Shown here one piece after another: positions 26,152 to 33,395 of a stretch of 42,674 bases of DNA. This DNA is from Azotobacter paspali (GTDB taxonomy: Bacteria > Pseudomonadota > Gammaproteobacteria > Pseudomonadales > Pseudomonadaceae). A program made the position numbers and the translations under genes. The stretch's first letter is position 1; each line of letters begins with the position of its first letter. The stretch is from NCBI RefSeq assembly GCF_042434745.1, contig NZ_JBHLSS010000004.1; one strand, 5' to 3'. The notes beneath the pieces are model-generated. The model saw only the letters and a program-made list of their open reading frames with translations. It was not told the origin of the DNA and made no database searches.

Positions 26152-26167
26152 TTGGACTATAGTCCAA
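26152..26167. promoter_or_regulatory. Perfect 16-base palindrome upstream of the glycine-zipper gene
   Basis: TTGGACTATAGTCCAA is its own reverse complement and lies 29 bases before the start codon at 26123. Its centre contains TATAGT, which could serve as a -10 box on the minus strand, so a repressor bound here would block transcription. No particular regulator can be named. Confidence 0.5.
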
Positions 26168-26207
26168 AAAGTCATCGGCACTTGACCGCTGGGCGTCCTC
26201 CGAGGGT

Positions 26208-26537
26208 ATGCCATCTGCCAAGGATGTAGCAGGGCAAACGGCGGTACCTCGGCTGGTCACACCGGTGCTGCTGGCGCTGGCCCGTGTGCGGCAATTGGTT
26301 GCCGGACATCACCGGCAGAGTGCCACCTGGAGCCGTGCCACGATGTCCTTCGCGAGCCTCCAGGCGCTGGCCGGTTACGCCTATTCGGCGCTGTTCTTTG
26401 CCAGCCACGGCCACTACAGGCTGCTGTTCTCCGCCGCTGAGGGCGCCATCGGTCTGGCCCTGGGGCTGGATCTGCCGCTGGCGTTCAAGAAAGTCTTCCG
26501 CCGCTGCGCTGGAGCCGACGTGACACCGGAGGCATAG
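26208..26537 (+). CDS. Hypothetical small protein, possibly membrane-associated
   Basis: A 109-residue ORF beginning MPSAKDVAGQTAVPRLVTPV. Residues about 45-90 (AGYAYSALFFASHGHYRLLF, then GAIGLALGLDLPLAF) are hydrophobic enough for one or two membrane spans. GAGG lies too close to the ATG to be a good ribosome site. It is divergent from the glycine-zipper gene and convergent with atoE. I recognise no family; it could be a real gene, a decayed one, or chance in high-GC DNA. The 224 bases after it (26538-26761) hold no recognised gene. Confidence 0.3.
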   Translation: MPSAKDVAGQTAVPRLVTPVLLALARVRQLVAGHHRQSATWSRATMSFASLQALAGYAYSALFFASHGHYRLLFSAAEGAIGLALGLDLPLAFKKVFRRCAGADVTPEA

Positions 26538-26720
26538 GAAGACGTTCGCATCGAAATCGGCGAGGCGGGTCCCTGGGCTGTCGAGATCCGCTTGTAGCCC
26601 TGATTTGCCCTAGAGCCGGCGGACAAGTGGTCAAGGACTGGCGCTAACATACGCAGCTTAAACTTCGTCGGGCCGGGCCGGCACAAGCTTCGCGCCGCCC
26701 CACACCCACCGACATCGCCC

Positions 26721-26753
26721 AGGGCCATCGACTGGCGGAGTCGACATGGCCCT
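26721..26753 (-). terminator. Strong hairpin after atoE
   Basis: AGGGCCAT-CGACT is paired with AGTCG and ATGGCCCT around a five-base GGCGG loop with a two-base bulge: 13 base pairs. It begins nine bases after the atoE stop. There is no T-tract, so it may act as a terminator, an mRNA 3' stabiliser or simply be a palindrome. Confidence 0.5.
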
Positions 26754-26761
26754 CGCGCCAA

Positions 26762-28201
26762 TCAGGGCATAAGCGGCGGTCGGTATTCCAGCGTCGTTCC
26801 CAACGCCCAGAGAAGTACCAGCACCAGCGGCGCATGCACTACCAGTTGGACGAAGGAAAAGCCGATCACATCGCGCGCTTTCAGTCCCAGCACACCCAGC
26901 AGAGGCAGCATGTAGAACGGATTGATCAGGTTGGGCAGTGCCTCGGCGGCGTTGTAGATCTGCACCGCCCAGCCTAGGTGGTAGCGCAGTTCGTTGGCGA
27001 CCTGCATCACGTAAGGTGCCTCGATGATCCACTTGCCGCCCCCCGACGGAATGAAGAACCCGAGCACGGCCGAATACACCCCCATCAGCAGAGCGTAGGT
27101 GTCGTGCGAGGCGACCTGCACAAAAAACGTGGAAATGTAATGGGCAAGGGTCTGGCCATCGTCACCGGCGACCTTGGTCATGATCGCGGCGATGGAACCG
27201 TACAGCGGAAACTGGATCAGCACCCCGGCGGTGGCCGGCACCGCACGCGCCACGGCATCGAGGAAGCTGCGCGGCCGCCAATGAAGCAGCGCGCCGAGCA
27301 TCAGGAACAGCAGGTTGTAGGTGTTGAGCCCGGAAATCGCCTCGATAGCCGGCTTGCTGGCGAACTCCTGAGCGAGCCAGCCGGCGGCGAGCACAACCAG
27401 CAGGATGATCAGCAGCGGGCTGTATTCCAGCCACTCGCCGGGGCGCGTGCGCTGCGCCGGTGGCGGCGGCGCGAAGCCTGGGTCGATCCCGCAGGCCTGC
27501 GCGGTGCGCGCGCTGGCGGCGCCCGGCGCGGTGACATAGGCGACCAGCAGCGACACCAGCACGAGCGCCACCAGCAATACGCCGGACTGCCAGAGGAAGA
27601 TGGTCTCGGTGAAGGGAATGACGCCGGTGATCGACAGGATCGAAGGTGGCAGGCTGCCCGGATTCGCCTGCAACTGCGCCGCCGAGGACGACAGGCCGAG
27701 CGCCCACACCGCGCCCAGACCCAGATAGGCAGCGGCGCCGGCCGCCCGGTAGTCCATGCGCAGCTCCTCGCGGCGCGCCAGTGCGCACACTAGCAAGCCG
27801 CCGAACACCAGGCTCAGGCCCCAGTTCAGCAGCGAGGCGAGCATCGAGATCAAGGCCACCCAGCAGACCGCCGAGCGACCGTTGTTCGGCACGGCCGCGA
27901 GCAGGCCGATTAGCCGGGAGGCCGGCGGCGAGCTGGCGACTACATAGCCGCCGATGACCACGAAGGCCATCTGCATGGTGAACGGGATTAGGCTCCAGAA
28001 ACCATCGCCGAAGGCTTTGGCGGTCTCGGCCGGGCGCGCGCCCATAGCCAGCGCCGCCAGCGCGACGACGATCACCGCCAGCACGGCGAATACCCAGGAA
28101 TCGGGAAACCAACGCTCGGCCCAGTTCGAACAATTGATTGCGAAACGGGCGTAGCGACTGTCTTCTTCGATGTAGCGACGGTCTTCGGCACAGGTTGCCA
28201 T
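26762..28201 (-). CDS. atoE: Short-chain fatty acid transporter (AtoE family)
   Basis: A 479-residue membrane protein of the TIGR00366/AtoE type, which takes up short-chain fatty acids such as acetoacetate or butyrate. About 12 hydrophobic spans are visible, starting WVFAVLAVIVVALAALAMGA near residue 36. Family-like stretches include GFFIPSGGGKWIIEAPYVM (about 390-410) and INPFYMLPLLGVLGLKARD near the end. I place the start at 28201 (MATCAEDRRYIEEDSRYARF), with AAGGA eight bases upstream; the longer open frame to 28285 lacks a ribosome site. It lies about 150 bases before the remnant of a 3-hydroxyacyl-CoA dehydrogenase in the opposite order of transcription, suggesting a former fatty acid or carnitine catabolic cluster. 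The gene looks intact. Confidence 0.88.
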   Translation of the reverse strand: MATCAEDRRYIEEDSRYARFAINCSNWAERWFPDSWVFAVLAVIVVALAALAMGARPAETAKAFGDGFWSLIPFTMQMAFVVIGGYVVASSPPASRLIGLLAAVPNNGRSAVCWVALISMLASLLNWGLSLVFGGLLVCALARREELRMDYRAAGAAAYLGLGAVWALGLSSSAAQLQANPGSLPPSILSITGVIPFTETIFLWQSGVLLVALVLVSLLVAYVTAPGAASARTAQACGIDPGFAPPPPAQRTRPGEWLEYSPLLIILLVVLAAGWLAQEFASKPAIEAISGLNTYNLLFLMLGALLHWRPRSFLDAVARAVPATAGVLIQFPLYGSIAAIMTKVAGDDGQTLAHYISTFFVQVASHDTYALLMGVYSAVLGFFIPSGGGKWIIEAPYVMQVANELRYHLGWAVQIYNAAEALPNLINPFYMLPLLGVLGLKARDVIGFSFVQLVVHAPLVLVLLWALGTTLEYRPPLMP

Positions 28202-28347
28202 GACGTTTTTCCTTGTCGGTCGTTGTTGTTTTTCGGCAGCCAGCACCGGCCGCTTTCCCCATTTTGGCCACGCCAGGTTTTTCACATTCGCCGTTGCCGC
28301 GCAAGTCCCGGCGGCGGCGTGGGCGGAGCGTCCCCCGGCGTTGCCGC

Positions 28348-28893
28348 TCAGGGCTTCAGGGCATGGCGCAACTGGCGGGCGCGCCGCTGCGGAACCCGCG
28401 CGCGACGGGCTTCGTCCCAGCGGTAGAAGCCCTCGCCGCTGCGCAGGCCAGTATGGCCCTCGCCGATCCTCGCCTCGAGAAGGACCAGCACACTCTCATC
28501 ATCGGCCAGGGTCGGCACGAGGTGGCGAAAGATATCCAAGAAAGTGTCCAGAGCGCCCATGTCGGCCGCCTCCAGCGGGCCGAGCATGGCGTAGCGACGG
28601 CCGAGCGAAGCGCGCATCACCCGGTCGACGGTTTCCTCGCTGGCGGTGCCGCTCCGCACGATGTGCAGCGCCTCGCGCAGCACGGCGAACTGCAGGCGGT
28701 TGCCGATGAACCCAGGGATAACCTTGTCGAGCACCACGGCCTCCAGCTCCATCCCCGCCAGCAGCCTGCGGACAGCCTCTAGCTTTGCCGCCGGATCGCG
28801 CAGCAGGACGGCATGGCCGTGGCGAGCCAGGTGGGTGGCGATGCCGATGCCCATCAGACCGGCGCCGAGGATAACGATGGGGGATGCGCTCAT
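28348..28893 (-). pseudogene. 3-hydroxyacyl-CoA dehydrogenase-like protein with internal deletion
   Basis: The ATG at 28893 has AGGAG seven bases upstream and opens a Rossmann fold, IVILGAGLMGIGIATHLARH, with the GxGxxG nucleotide loop. At about residue 35 (LLRDPAAKLEAVRRLL) it joins directly to the end of that domain (AVVLDKVIPGFIGNRLQFAV) and the C-terminal dimerisation domain with REALHIVRSGTASEETVDRV and LGPLEAADMGALD. Relatives (L-carnitine dehydrogenase, lambda-crystallin, 3-hydroxybutyryl-CoA dehydrogenase) have about 300-320 residues; here only 181. About 110-130 residues, including the catalytic His and most of the NAD site, are missing in frame. The ORF is open, but the product should be inactive. 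It precedes atoE in the same direction, so the two may have been cotranscribed. Confidence 0.75.
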
Positions 28894-29179
28894 GGAGGAA
28901 CTCCTGTTCCCGTTTTCGTATGGCGGCACGATCGGCACGCGGCAGCCCGAAGCCCCGAGCGGACGTCCCCGGACGATGGCGCCAGCGTTCACGTTAGCGA
29001 TCTCTGGATTGCAGCCCAATTACTGGCTTGCCGCCAGTGTCCGGGCTGCGAAAGCCCGGTCGACCCGGTGCGCGGCAAGCCTCCCCTTTCAGGACGGAAA
29101 AGAAGGTGAGTCGACCCTGACGGGCCGAATACGCTAGGAATGCTCCCTTACCGCCCTTTCGGGCGGCGACTGTCCGCGA
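28894..29179. other. Non-coding gap with hairpins
   Basis: No gene recognised. Two hairpins are present: CCGGGCT/AGCCCGG around GCGAA at 29041-29059 and CCGCCC/GGGCGG around TTTC at 29151-29166. Neither is followed by a T-run. The second lies at the edge of the fold-back repeat element. Confidence 0.5.
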
Positions 29180-29181
29180 CA

Positions 29182-29395
29182 GGCCTGTGCCCAGGCCAGG
29201 GCAATCGCATGAAATGTCTTTCCGATACCGGACTGGAAAGATTGTGTGCCTGGTCGTTCCGGCCTGGTCTTCAAATCCGGTGCATCGGCTGCTTGCCGAG
29301 GGGCTGGATACCTCCTGTTTCGGCCCCCCCCCGGCCGAGTCACTTTCTCTTTGCGCGCGCCAAGAGAAAGTAACCAAAGAGAAAGCGCGCCCGGT
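29182..29395 (+). repeat. Repeat arm, copy A
   Basis: Contains CAGGGCAATCGCATGAA, CTGGAAAGATTGTGTG, GCTGCTTGCCGAGG and GGCCGAGTCACTTT followed by two AGAAAG/AAGAGA-like runs. It aligns with the reverse complement of 29770-29942 and with 42506-42674, but is the most diverged of the three in its middle (29255-29285 holds extra bases). Confidence 0.85.
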
Positions 29396-29769
29396 CATTC
29401 GGCCCCGGCTACGCCGGGGTTCCCTCGCTCCGGCGCCGCTCCGAGAATCGTCCACAAGGGGCATCCATGCCCCTCGTACGACTCTCGCCGCCTCCCTGCG
29501 GCTCTCCCCTCTACGCGACGCCTGCGCTCGGCCTTCTGAACGGGAGTCGGGTTCCGGGTTGCCTGAAAGCGCTTTCGCTCTTGCAGCACGGCTTGTCAGG
29601 CAATGCCGGATGCCCCCCTTCAGAAGGCCGAGCGGAATCGTCGTGGAAGGGGTCGAGCGGCAAGGATGCCGCGAGAGCCGCGATGGGCCATGGATGGCCC
29701 TTCGCGGCGAGCCCCTGGAGCGGCGATGCAGGGAGGGAACCCGGAGCGAAGCGCAGGGCCGGATGAGGG

Positions 29770-29942
29770 AGTGGCCTTCTTTTGGGTTACTTTTTCTTGG
29801 CCAGGCAAGAAAAAGTGACTCGGCCGGTGGGCCGAAACAGAAGGTATCCGGCCCCTCGACAAGCAGCCATGCCAAGGATCACACAATCTTTCCAGTCTGG
29901 TATCAGGCGAGCGCTTCATGCGATTGCCCTGGTGCCCAGGCC
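29770..29942 (-). repeat. Repeat arm, copy B (inverted)
   Basis: The reverse complement runs GGGCAATCGCATGAAGCG, GATACCAGACTGGAAAGATT, TTTCGGCCC, CGGCCGAGTCACTTTTTC and ends AAAAGTAACCCAAAAGAAGG. It is closest to copy C at the right window edge. Confidence 0.88.
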
Positions 29943-29974
29943 GAGACAGCTAAAAAGGAGCCGTGATCGCCGTC

Positions 29975-30509
29975 AGTGGCGATGCACGCTTGCCTGTATC
30001 CGCATCACGAAGGGGCCGCGCTCGCGGTCGCCGATGTCCGCGAAATCGATGACTTCGTAGCCGAACTGGTCCGGGCGGGGCTAGGGCGAGTTTGCCAGTG
30101 CCTCGGCCAGCGCCACGGTATCGGTCAGCGCGCGATAGGCGTTGCCGGCGTGGTGGGCATGGTCGATGCGACCGGCTTCGACCATCAGGTAGAAGCCCGA
30201 CTTGTTCTGCTGCAGGAGCTTGATCGCCTTTTCGGTCATCTCGGCGAGCGAGGGTTCGCCTGCAGTGTCGTGCTTGCGGTCGGCTTCGTAGCGCATATGC
30301 GAACGCTCGAAGAGGCCGAGCAGGTGCCTGGTTTGCTGCGGGTTCACCGCGTCGAAGCCGGCCTTGTTCCAGACATAAGCGGACTGCGGATACTTGGCGA
30401 GCCACTTCGCGGTCAGGTCGCGGCTGTCCTGGCGGCGCCCCCTCTAGCTCGGGTACTTCGAGTCGGCCACGATGCCGGGCATGAAGTAGCTGCGAGCGCC
30501 GCCGAATGA
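29975..30509 (-). pseudogene. Alkaline phosphatase fragment
   Basis: Minus-strand reading gives SYFMPGIVADSKYPS, a TAG at 30444-30446, then AKWLAKYPQSAYVWNKAGFD, RHLLGLFERSHMRYEADRKH, and the metal-site stretch GFYLMVEAGRIDHAHHAGNA, which is typical of PhoA-type alkaline phosphatases (the Asp and His residues bind zinc in the family). A second stop TAG follows at 30081-30083 after ALANSP, and the frame goes on for about 30 more residues to 29988. The N-terminal third, with the catalytic Ser, and the C-terminal zinc site are missing. The upstream edge abuts an unrelated membrane-protein remnant at about 30510, which points to a deletion that fused two broken genes. Confidence 0.75.
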
Positions 30510-30514
30510 CCGCC

Positions 30515-30949
30515 CCCAGCGATCTTTGTCGCTTGTCGAGGAGAAAGACCAGGCTCAGCACCATGCGGACCGACTGGCCGACGGCATAGACGAGCGCAAG
30601 CGCCTCACCACCGCCGAAGAAAGCCACCGTCAGCAGCACGCACAGGCTGCTGCCCGATCGGGCCGCCAGCCAGCTTCCGAAAACTGTGTGGAAACGCCGC
30701 GCACCGACCCGGAACAGCCAGAAACCGAAGATGACCAAACCATTGCCGGCCACCGCGGGAATGACGGGTACTGCACTCAGGTGCCGAAAAGGAAGAATCA
30801 CGCCGCCCGACACGGTTGGGGAACAGGCGGCGAACCAGATGCGTGCGGCAAAACGGTCGATGGCGCCAGGCAATCGCCACCCAGATGACGTAGAGCGCAA
30901 AAGAGACGAGGACAACGACGATGTAGAGCGTGGAAAAATCCAGATGCAT
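30515..30949 (-). pseudogene. Membrane-domain remnant, probably of a sensory (GGDEF-type) protein
   Basis: The ATG at 30949 opens MHLDFSTLYIVVVLVSFALY and VIWVAIAWR; then the coherent reading moves to another frame near 30860 and continues with ILPFRHLSAVPVIPAVAGNG, LVIFGFWLFRVGARRFHTV and LALVYAVGQSVRMVLSLVFLL. These are at least five hydrophobic spans with the look of the N-terminal membrane region of Pseudomonas diguanylate cyclases. No GGDEF motif remains because the sequence breaks into alkaline phosphatase at about 30510. The family is my best guess; it could be another sensor type. Confidence 0.5.
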
Positions 30950-30974
30950 ATCGATAGACAGTCAGCGGCGTCCC

Positions 30975-31100
30975 TTACAAGCACGCCAGACATGGCGCTC
31001 CTTGCACCAGTATTTTCCTGACGCTCTTCCCGGACTTCCTCGCCAACCGCTGTTCACGAGCAAGCGAGGCCTCGAAACCGAAGCGCAGATAGAAGCCTGA
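30975..31100 (-). pseudogene. C-terminal fragment resembling a GNAT acetyltransferase
   Basis: A short minus-strand frame reads FYLRFGFEASLAREQRLARK and ends with a TAA at 30975. FYxRFGFE is the usual ending motif of GNAT N-acetyltransferase domains. Nothing of the acetyl-CoA site remains. It lies between mexS and the phosphatase/sensor remnants. Confidence 0.4.
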
Positions 31101-31138
31101 TAGCCCTGTCGCACCACGGCCATCCGCGCCGACAGGAT

Positions 31139-31154
31139 GTGCCCTGGCGGGCAC
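31139..31154 (-). terminator. Hairpin just after mexS
   Basis: GTGCCC and GGGCAC pair around TGGC, three bases beyond the mexS stop codon. No T-run follows, so terminator function is uncertain. Confidence 0.35.
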
Positions 31155-31157
31155 GAG

Positions 31158-32180
31158 TCAGCCGGCCGGCAACTCGAGCACCACACGCCCACGACCGGGA
31201 TCGTTTTCCAGATAGCGGTTCGCTGCAACGAAATCCTCGAAGGCGAACACCCGGTCGATAGGGGGGCGCAGCAATCCCTGCACGGTCAATTCGTCGATCC
31301 GCTGCAGTGCTGCCCGGACAGCCTCGCGGTCGGGCTCTATGCCCAGTTCGGAATGGCCGGTGAAATCCAGGATGCAGTGACGGAAGAATTGCAGATGCTT
31401 CTGGAAGGCCGCGCAGGCCGGGAAGCTCGCATCGTTGCCGCCATTAAGCCCATAGAGAATCAGCTTGCCGCGCAGCGCGGCCAGATCACCGAGCAGCTTC
31501 ATCTGCGGCCCGCCGCACTGGTCCAGCACCACCTCGATACCCGCGCCGCGGGTATAGCGCTGCACCTCCAGCACCAGATCCTGCTCTTCTGTGACGATGA
31601 CCTTGTCAGCCCCCATCCGGCGGATGAATTCCCGGCTCGCGGGATGACTGGTGGCGGCGATCACTTCGGCCCCCAGGGCCTTGGCCAGTTGCACTGCCTG
31701 CGGCGCCAGGCAGTGTCCGGCCTCGGTGACCAGCAGCCTTTGGCCGGGGCGCAGCCGGGCCAGGCCGACCAGGGCGAAGTAGGCATAGAGGTAAGGTGTG
31801 TAGTACACCGCCGCCTCTCGCGCCGAGAGTACCTCGGGATAGACCGCCAGGCTGGTACGCGGCATCAGTACCAGGTCGCCACAGGCCGGATAGCGGTTCG
31901 GCGAGTGTGCCGGGAAACTGGCGACCGGCATGCCCGGCGCAAGATCGGCGACATCCTCGCCCATCGCCGCCACGCGCCCGGCCAGTTCGTAACCCAGGCC
32001 GGCCGGCAGTCGCGCCCGTTCCGGAGCGAGGTTTTGCCGCCACAGCACATCCTGCCAGCCAAGACCCAACGCCTCCACCTGCACCAGCACTTCGCCCGGT
32101 CCGGGCCGCGGGGTCGGCAGCTCCTCCAGACGCAGCACGTCAGCATCGCCGAAGGCGTGGAAACGGATCATGCGGGACAT
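31158..32180 (-). CDS. mexS: MexS, quinone oxidoreductase-like protein (MDR family)
   Basis: A 340-residue medium-chain dehydrogenase/reductase. It begins MSRMIRFHAFGDADVLRLEE and has the GroES-like domain (EVLVQVEALGLGWQDVLWRQ, AGLGYELAGRVAAMGEDV) and a Rossmann domain at about 140-280. No zinc ligands typical of alcohol dehydrogenases are seen. The usual AAxGGVG loop reads VTEAGHCLAPQAVQLAKALG. In P. aeruginosa MexS (PA2491) is divergent from mexT, as here, and its loss activates MexT and the MexEF-OprN pump, probably by letting a toxic electrophilic metabolite build up. GAGG lies six bases before the ATG at 32180. A good match to the MexT binding site lies 75-98 bases upstream of the start. 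Confidence 0.87.
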   Translation of the reverse strand: MSRMIRFHAFGDADVLRLEELPTPRPGPGEVLVQVEALGLGWQDVLWRQNLAPERARLPAGLGYELAGRVAAMGEDVADLAPGMPVASFPAHSPNRYPACGDLVLMPRTSLAVYPEVLSAREAAVYYTPYLYAYFALVGLARLRPGQRLLVTEAGHCLAPQAVQLAKALGAEVIAATSHPASREFIRRMGADKVIVTEEQDLVLEVQRYTRGAGIEVVLDQCGGPQMKLLGDLAALRGKLILYGLNGGNDASFPACAAFQKHLQFFRHCILDFTGHSELGIEPDREAVRAALQRIDELTVQGLLRPPIDRVFAFEDFVAANRYLENDPGRGRVVLELPAG

Positions 32181-32254
32181 CGCTTACCTCATCTCGAAGT
32201 CATCCTCCCCGACTCTAGCCGGGCTGGCCGGGCAACTCCACCTAACCGCCTTCG

Positions 32255-32278
32255 ATAGTCGACATGCACGTCGTTGAT
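32255..32278 (-). promoter_or_regulatory. Candidate MexT-binding nod box upstream of mexS
   Basis: On the minus strand the sequence is ATCA-N5-GTGCAT-N4-ACTAT. The described MexT site is ATCA-N5-GTCGAT-N4-ACYAT, so both outer boxes and the spacing match exactly and the middle box matches at four of six positions. It lies in the mexS-mexT divergent region. I recalled the consensus from knowledge of P. aeruginosa. Confidence 0.6.
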
Positions 32279-32363
32279 TCGCGGCCCTCCCGTGCCGACG
32301 GGCCCTGCCCTTGACGTGTAGCGGCCCGGCCTGCACCTTTGCCCCAGCCAACGGACGAAACGA

Positions 32364-33308
32364 ATGAACCGTAATGATCTGCGCCGTCTCGATCTGAACC
32401 TGTTGATCGTCTTCGAGACGCTGATGCACGAGCGCAGCGTAACCCGCACGGCAGAGAAGCTTTTTCTCGGCCAACCGGCGATCAGCGCGGCCCTAGCACG
32501 CCTGCGCAACCTATTCGACGATCCGCTCTTCGTCCGTACCGGCCGCAACATGGAGCCGACTACCCGGGCGCTGGAAATCTTCGCCCTGCTCTCCCCCGCC
32601 CTCGACTCGATCTCCACTGCCGTCAGCCGGGCGGCCGACTTCGCCCCGGCGACCAGCACGGCAGTGTTCCGTCTCGGTCTCTCCGACGACGTGGAATTCG
32701 CCCTGCTGCCGCCACTGTTGCGCCGCCTGCGCGCCGAGGCACCGGACATCACCCTGGTCGTGCGCCGCGCCAACTATCTGCTGATGCCGCAGTTACTGGC
32801 CTCGGGCGAGATTTCGGTGGGTGTCGGCTACACCGAGGCGCTGCCGGCCAATGCCAAGCGCCGAGTGCTGCGCCGGAGCATGCCGCGCCTGCTGCGGGCC
32901 GATGCCATCCCCGGCGCGCTGAGCCTGGACGACTACTGCGCACGGCCCCATGCGCTGGTGTCCTTCGCCGGCGACCTCTGCGGTTTCATCGACGACGAAC
33001 TGGCCAAGCTGGGCCGTACGCGTCGCGTGGTACTAGCCGTTCCCCAATTCAACGGTCTGGGCACTCTGCTCGCCGGCACCGACATCGTCGCCAGCGTGCC
33101 CGACTACACCGCCGCGGCCCTGACCGCTGTCGGCGGCCTGCGCGCCGAGGCACTGCCTCTGGCGACACCCGCCTTCGAGTTGCACATGGTCTGGCGCGGC
33201 GCCCAGGACAACGACCCGGCCGAGCGCTGGCTGCGTTCGCGCATCCAGATGTTCTGCGGCGATCCCGACAGCCTGGTCCGGACAGACCCGCCCCATCACT
33301 CCGACTGA
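32364..33308 (+). CDS. mexT: MexT, LysR-type activator of mexEF
   Basis: A 314-residue LysR regulator. The start MNRNDLRRLDLNLLIVFETL leads into the winged helix-turn-helix with SVTRTAEKLFLGQPAISAAL (about 27-46) and FVRTGRNMEPTTRA. The effector domain includes LGLSDDVEFALLPPLLRRLR and RPHALVSFAGDLCGFIDDEL. These stretches and the position between mexS and mexE identify it as MexT, which activates the MexEF efflux pump and mexS and represses other functions such as quorum-sensing output in P. aeruginosa. The reading frame is whole; many laboratory P. aeruginosa strains carry broken mexT alleles. The ribosome site is weak (ACGGAC at about ten bases). Confidence 0.92.
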   Translation: MNRNDLRRLDLNLLIVFETLMHERSVTRTAEKLFLGQPAISAALARLRNLFDDPLFVRTGRNMEPTTRALEIFALLSPALDSISTAVSRAADFAPATSTAVFRLGLSDDVEFALLPPLLRRLRAEAPDITLVVRRANYLLMPQLLASGEISVGVGYTEALPANAKRRVLRRSMPRLLRADAIPGALSLDDYCARPHALVSFAGDLCGFIDDELAKLGRTRRVVLAVPQFNGLGTLLAGTDIVASVPDYTAAALTAVGGLRAEALPLATPAFELHMVWRGAQDNDPAERWLRSRIQMFCGDPDSLVRTDPPHHSD

Positions 33309-33310
33309 TA

Positions 33311-33334
33311 ATCAACTTCGCGACATTCGATTCG
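33311..33334 (+). promoter_or_regulatory. Weak candidate nod-type site before mexE
   Basis: ATCA-ACTTC-GCGACA-TTCG-ATTCG lies three bases after the mexT stop and 62 bases before mexE. It has the ATCA box of the MexT consensus at the expected place, but the other boxes match poorly. Confidence 0.25.
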
Positions 33335-33395
33335 TCGCCGCCGGACACGCATCCCAGACTCCGCGCACTCATACATACGACCGGCGGAGTCATAC

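Larger units (their letters stand above)
29180..29945. repeat. Fold-back (long inverted repeat) element, about 760 bp
   Basis: The two ends are inverted copies of one sequence of about 190 bases (left arm 29182-29395, right arm 29770-29942 reversed). Both hold GGCAATCGCATGAA, CTGGAAAGATTGTGTG and GGCCGAGTCACTTT. Between them lie nested inverted repeats: CGCTCGGCCTTCTGAA at 29525-29540 with its exact complement at 29619-29634, TTGCCTGA at 29559-29566 with 29596-29603, and a central palindrome GAAAGCGCTTTC. No transposase is encoded; open frames in it are by-products of composition. Another copy of the arm lies at 42506-42674. The pattern is that of a non-autonomous element or a large intergenic repeat family of Pseudomonadaceae. 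Confidence 0.85.

Noticed and set aside
27162..28304. Second long frame (380 codons) on the same strand as atoE
   Set aside because: Out-of-frame reading of the transporter; low complexity and no membrane pattern.
29187..29966. Overlapping open frames on both strands in the fold-back element (259 and 293 codons)
   Set aside because: They arise from inverted GC-rich repeats, overlap each other fully and contain the repeat arms; no family is recognisable.
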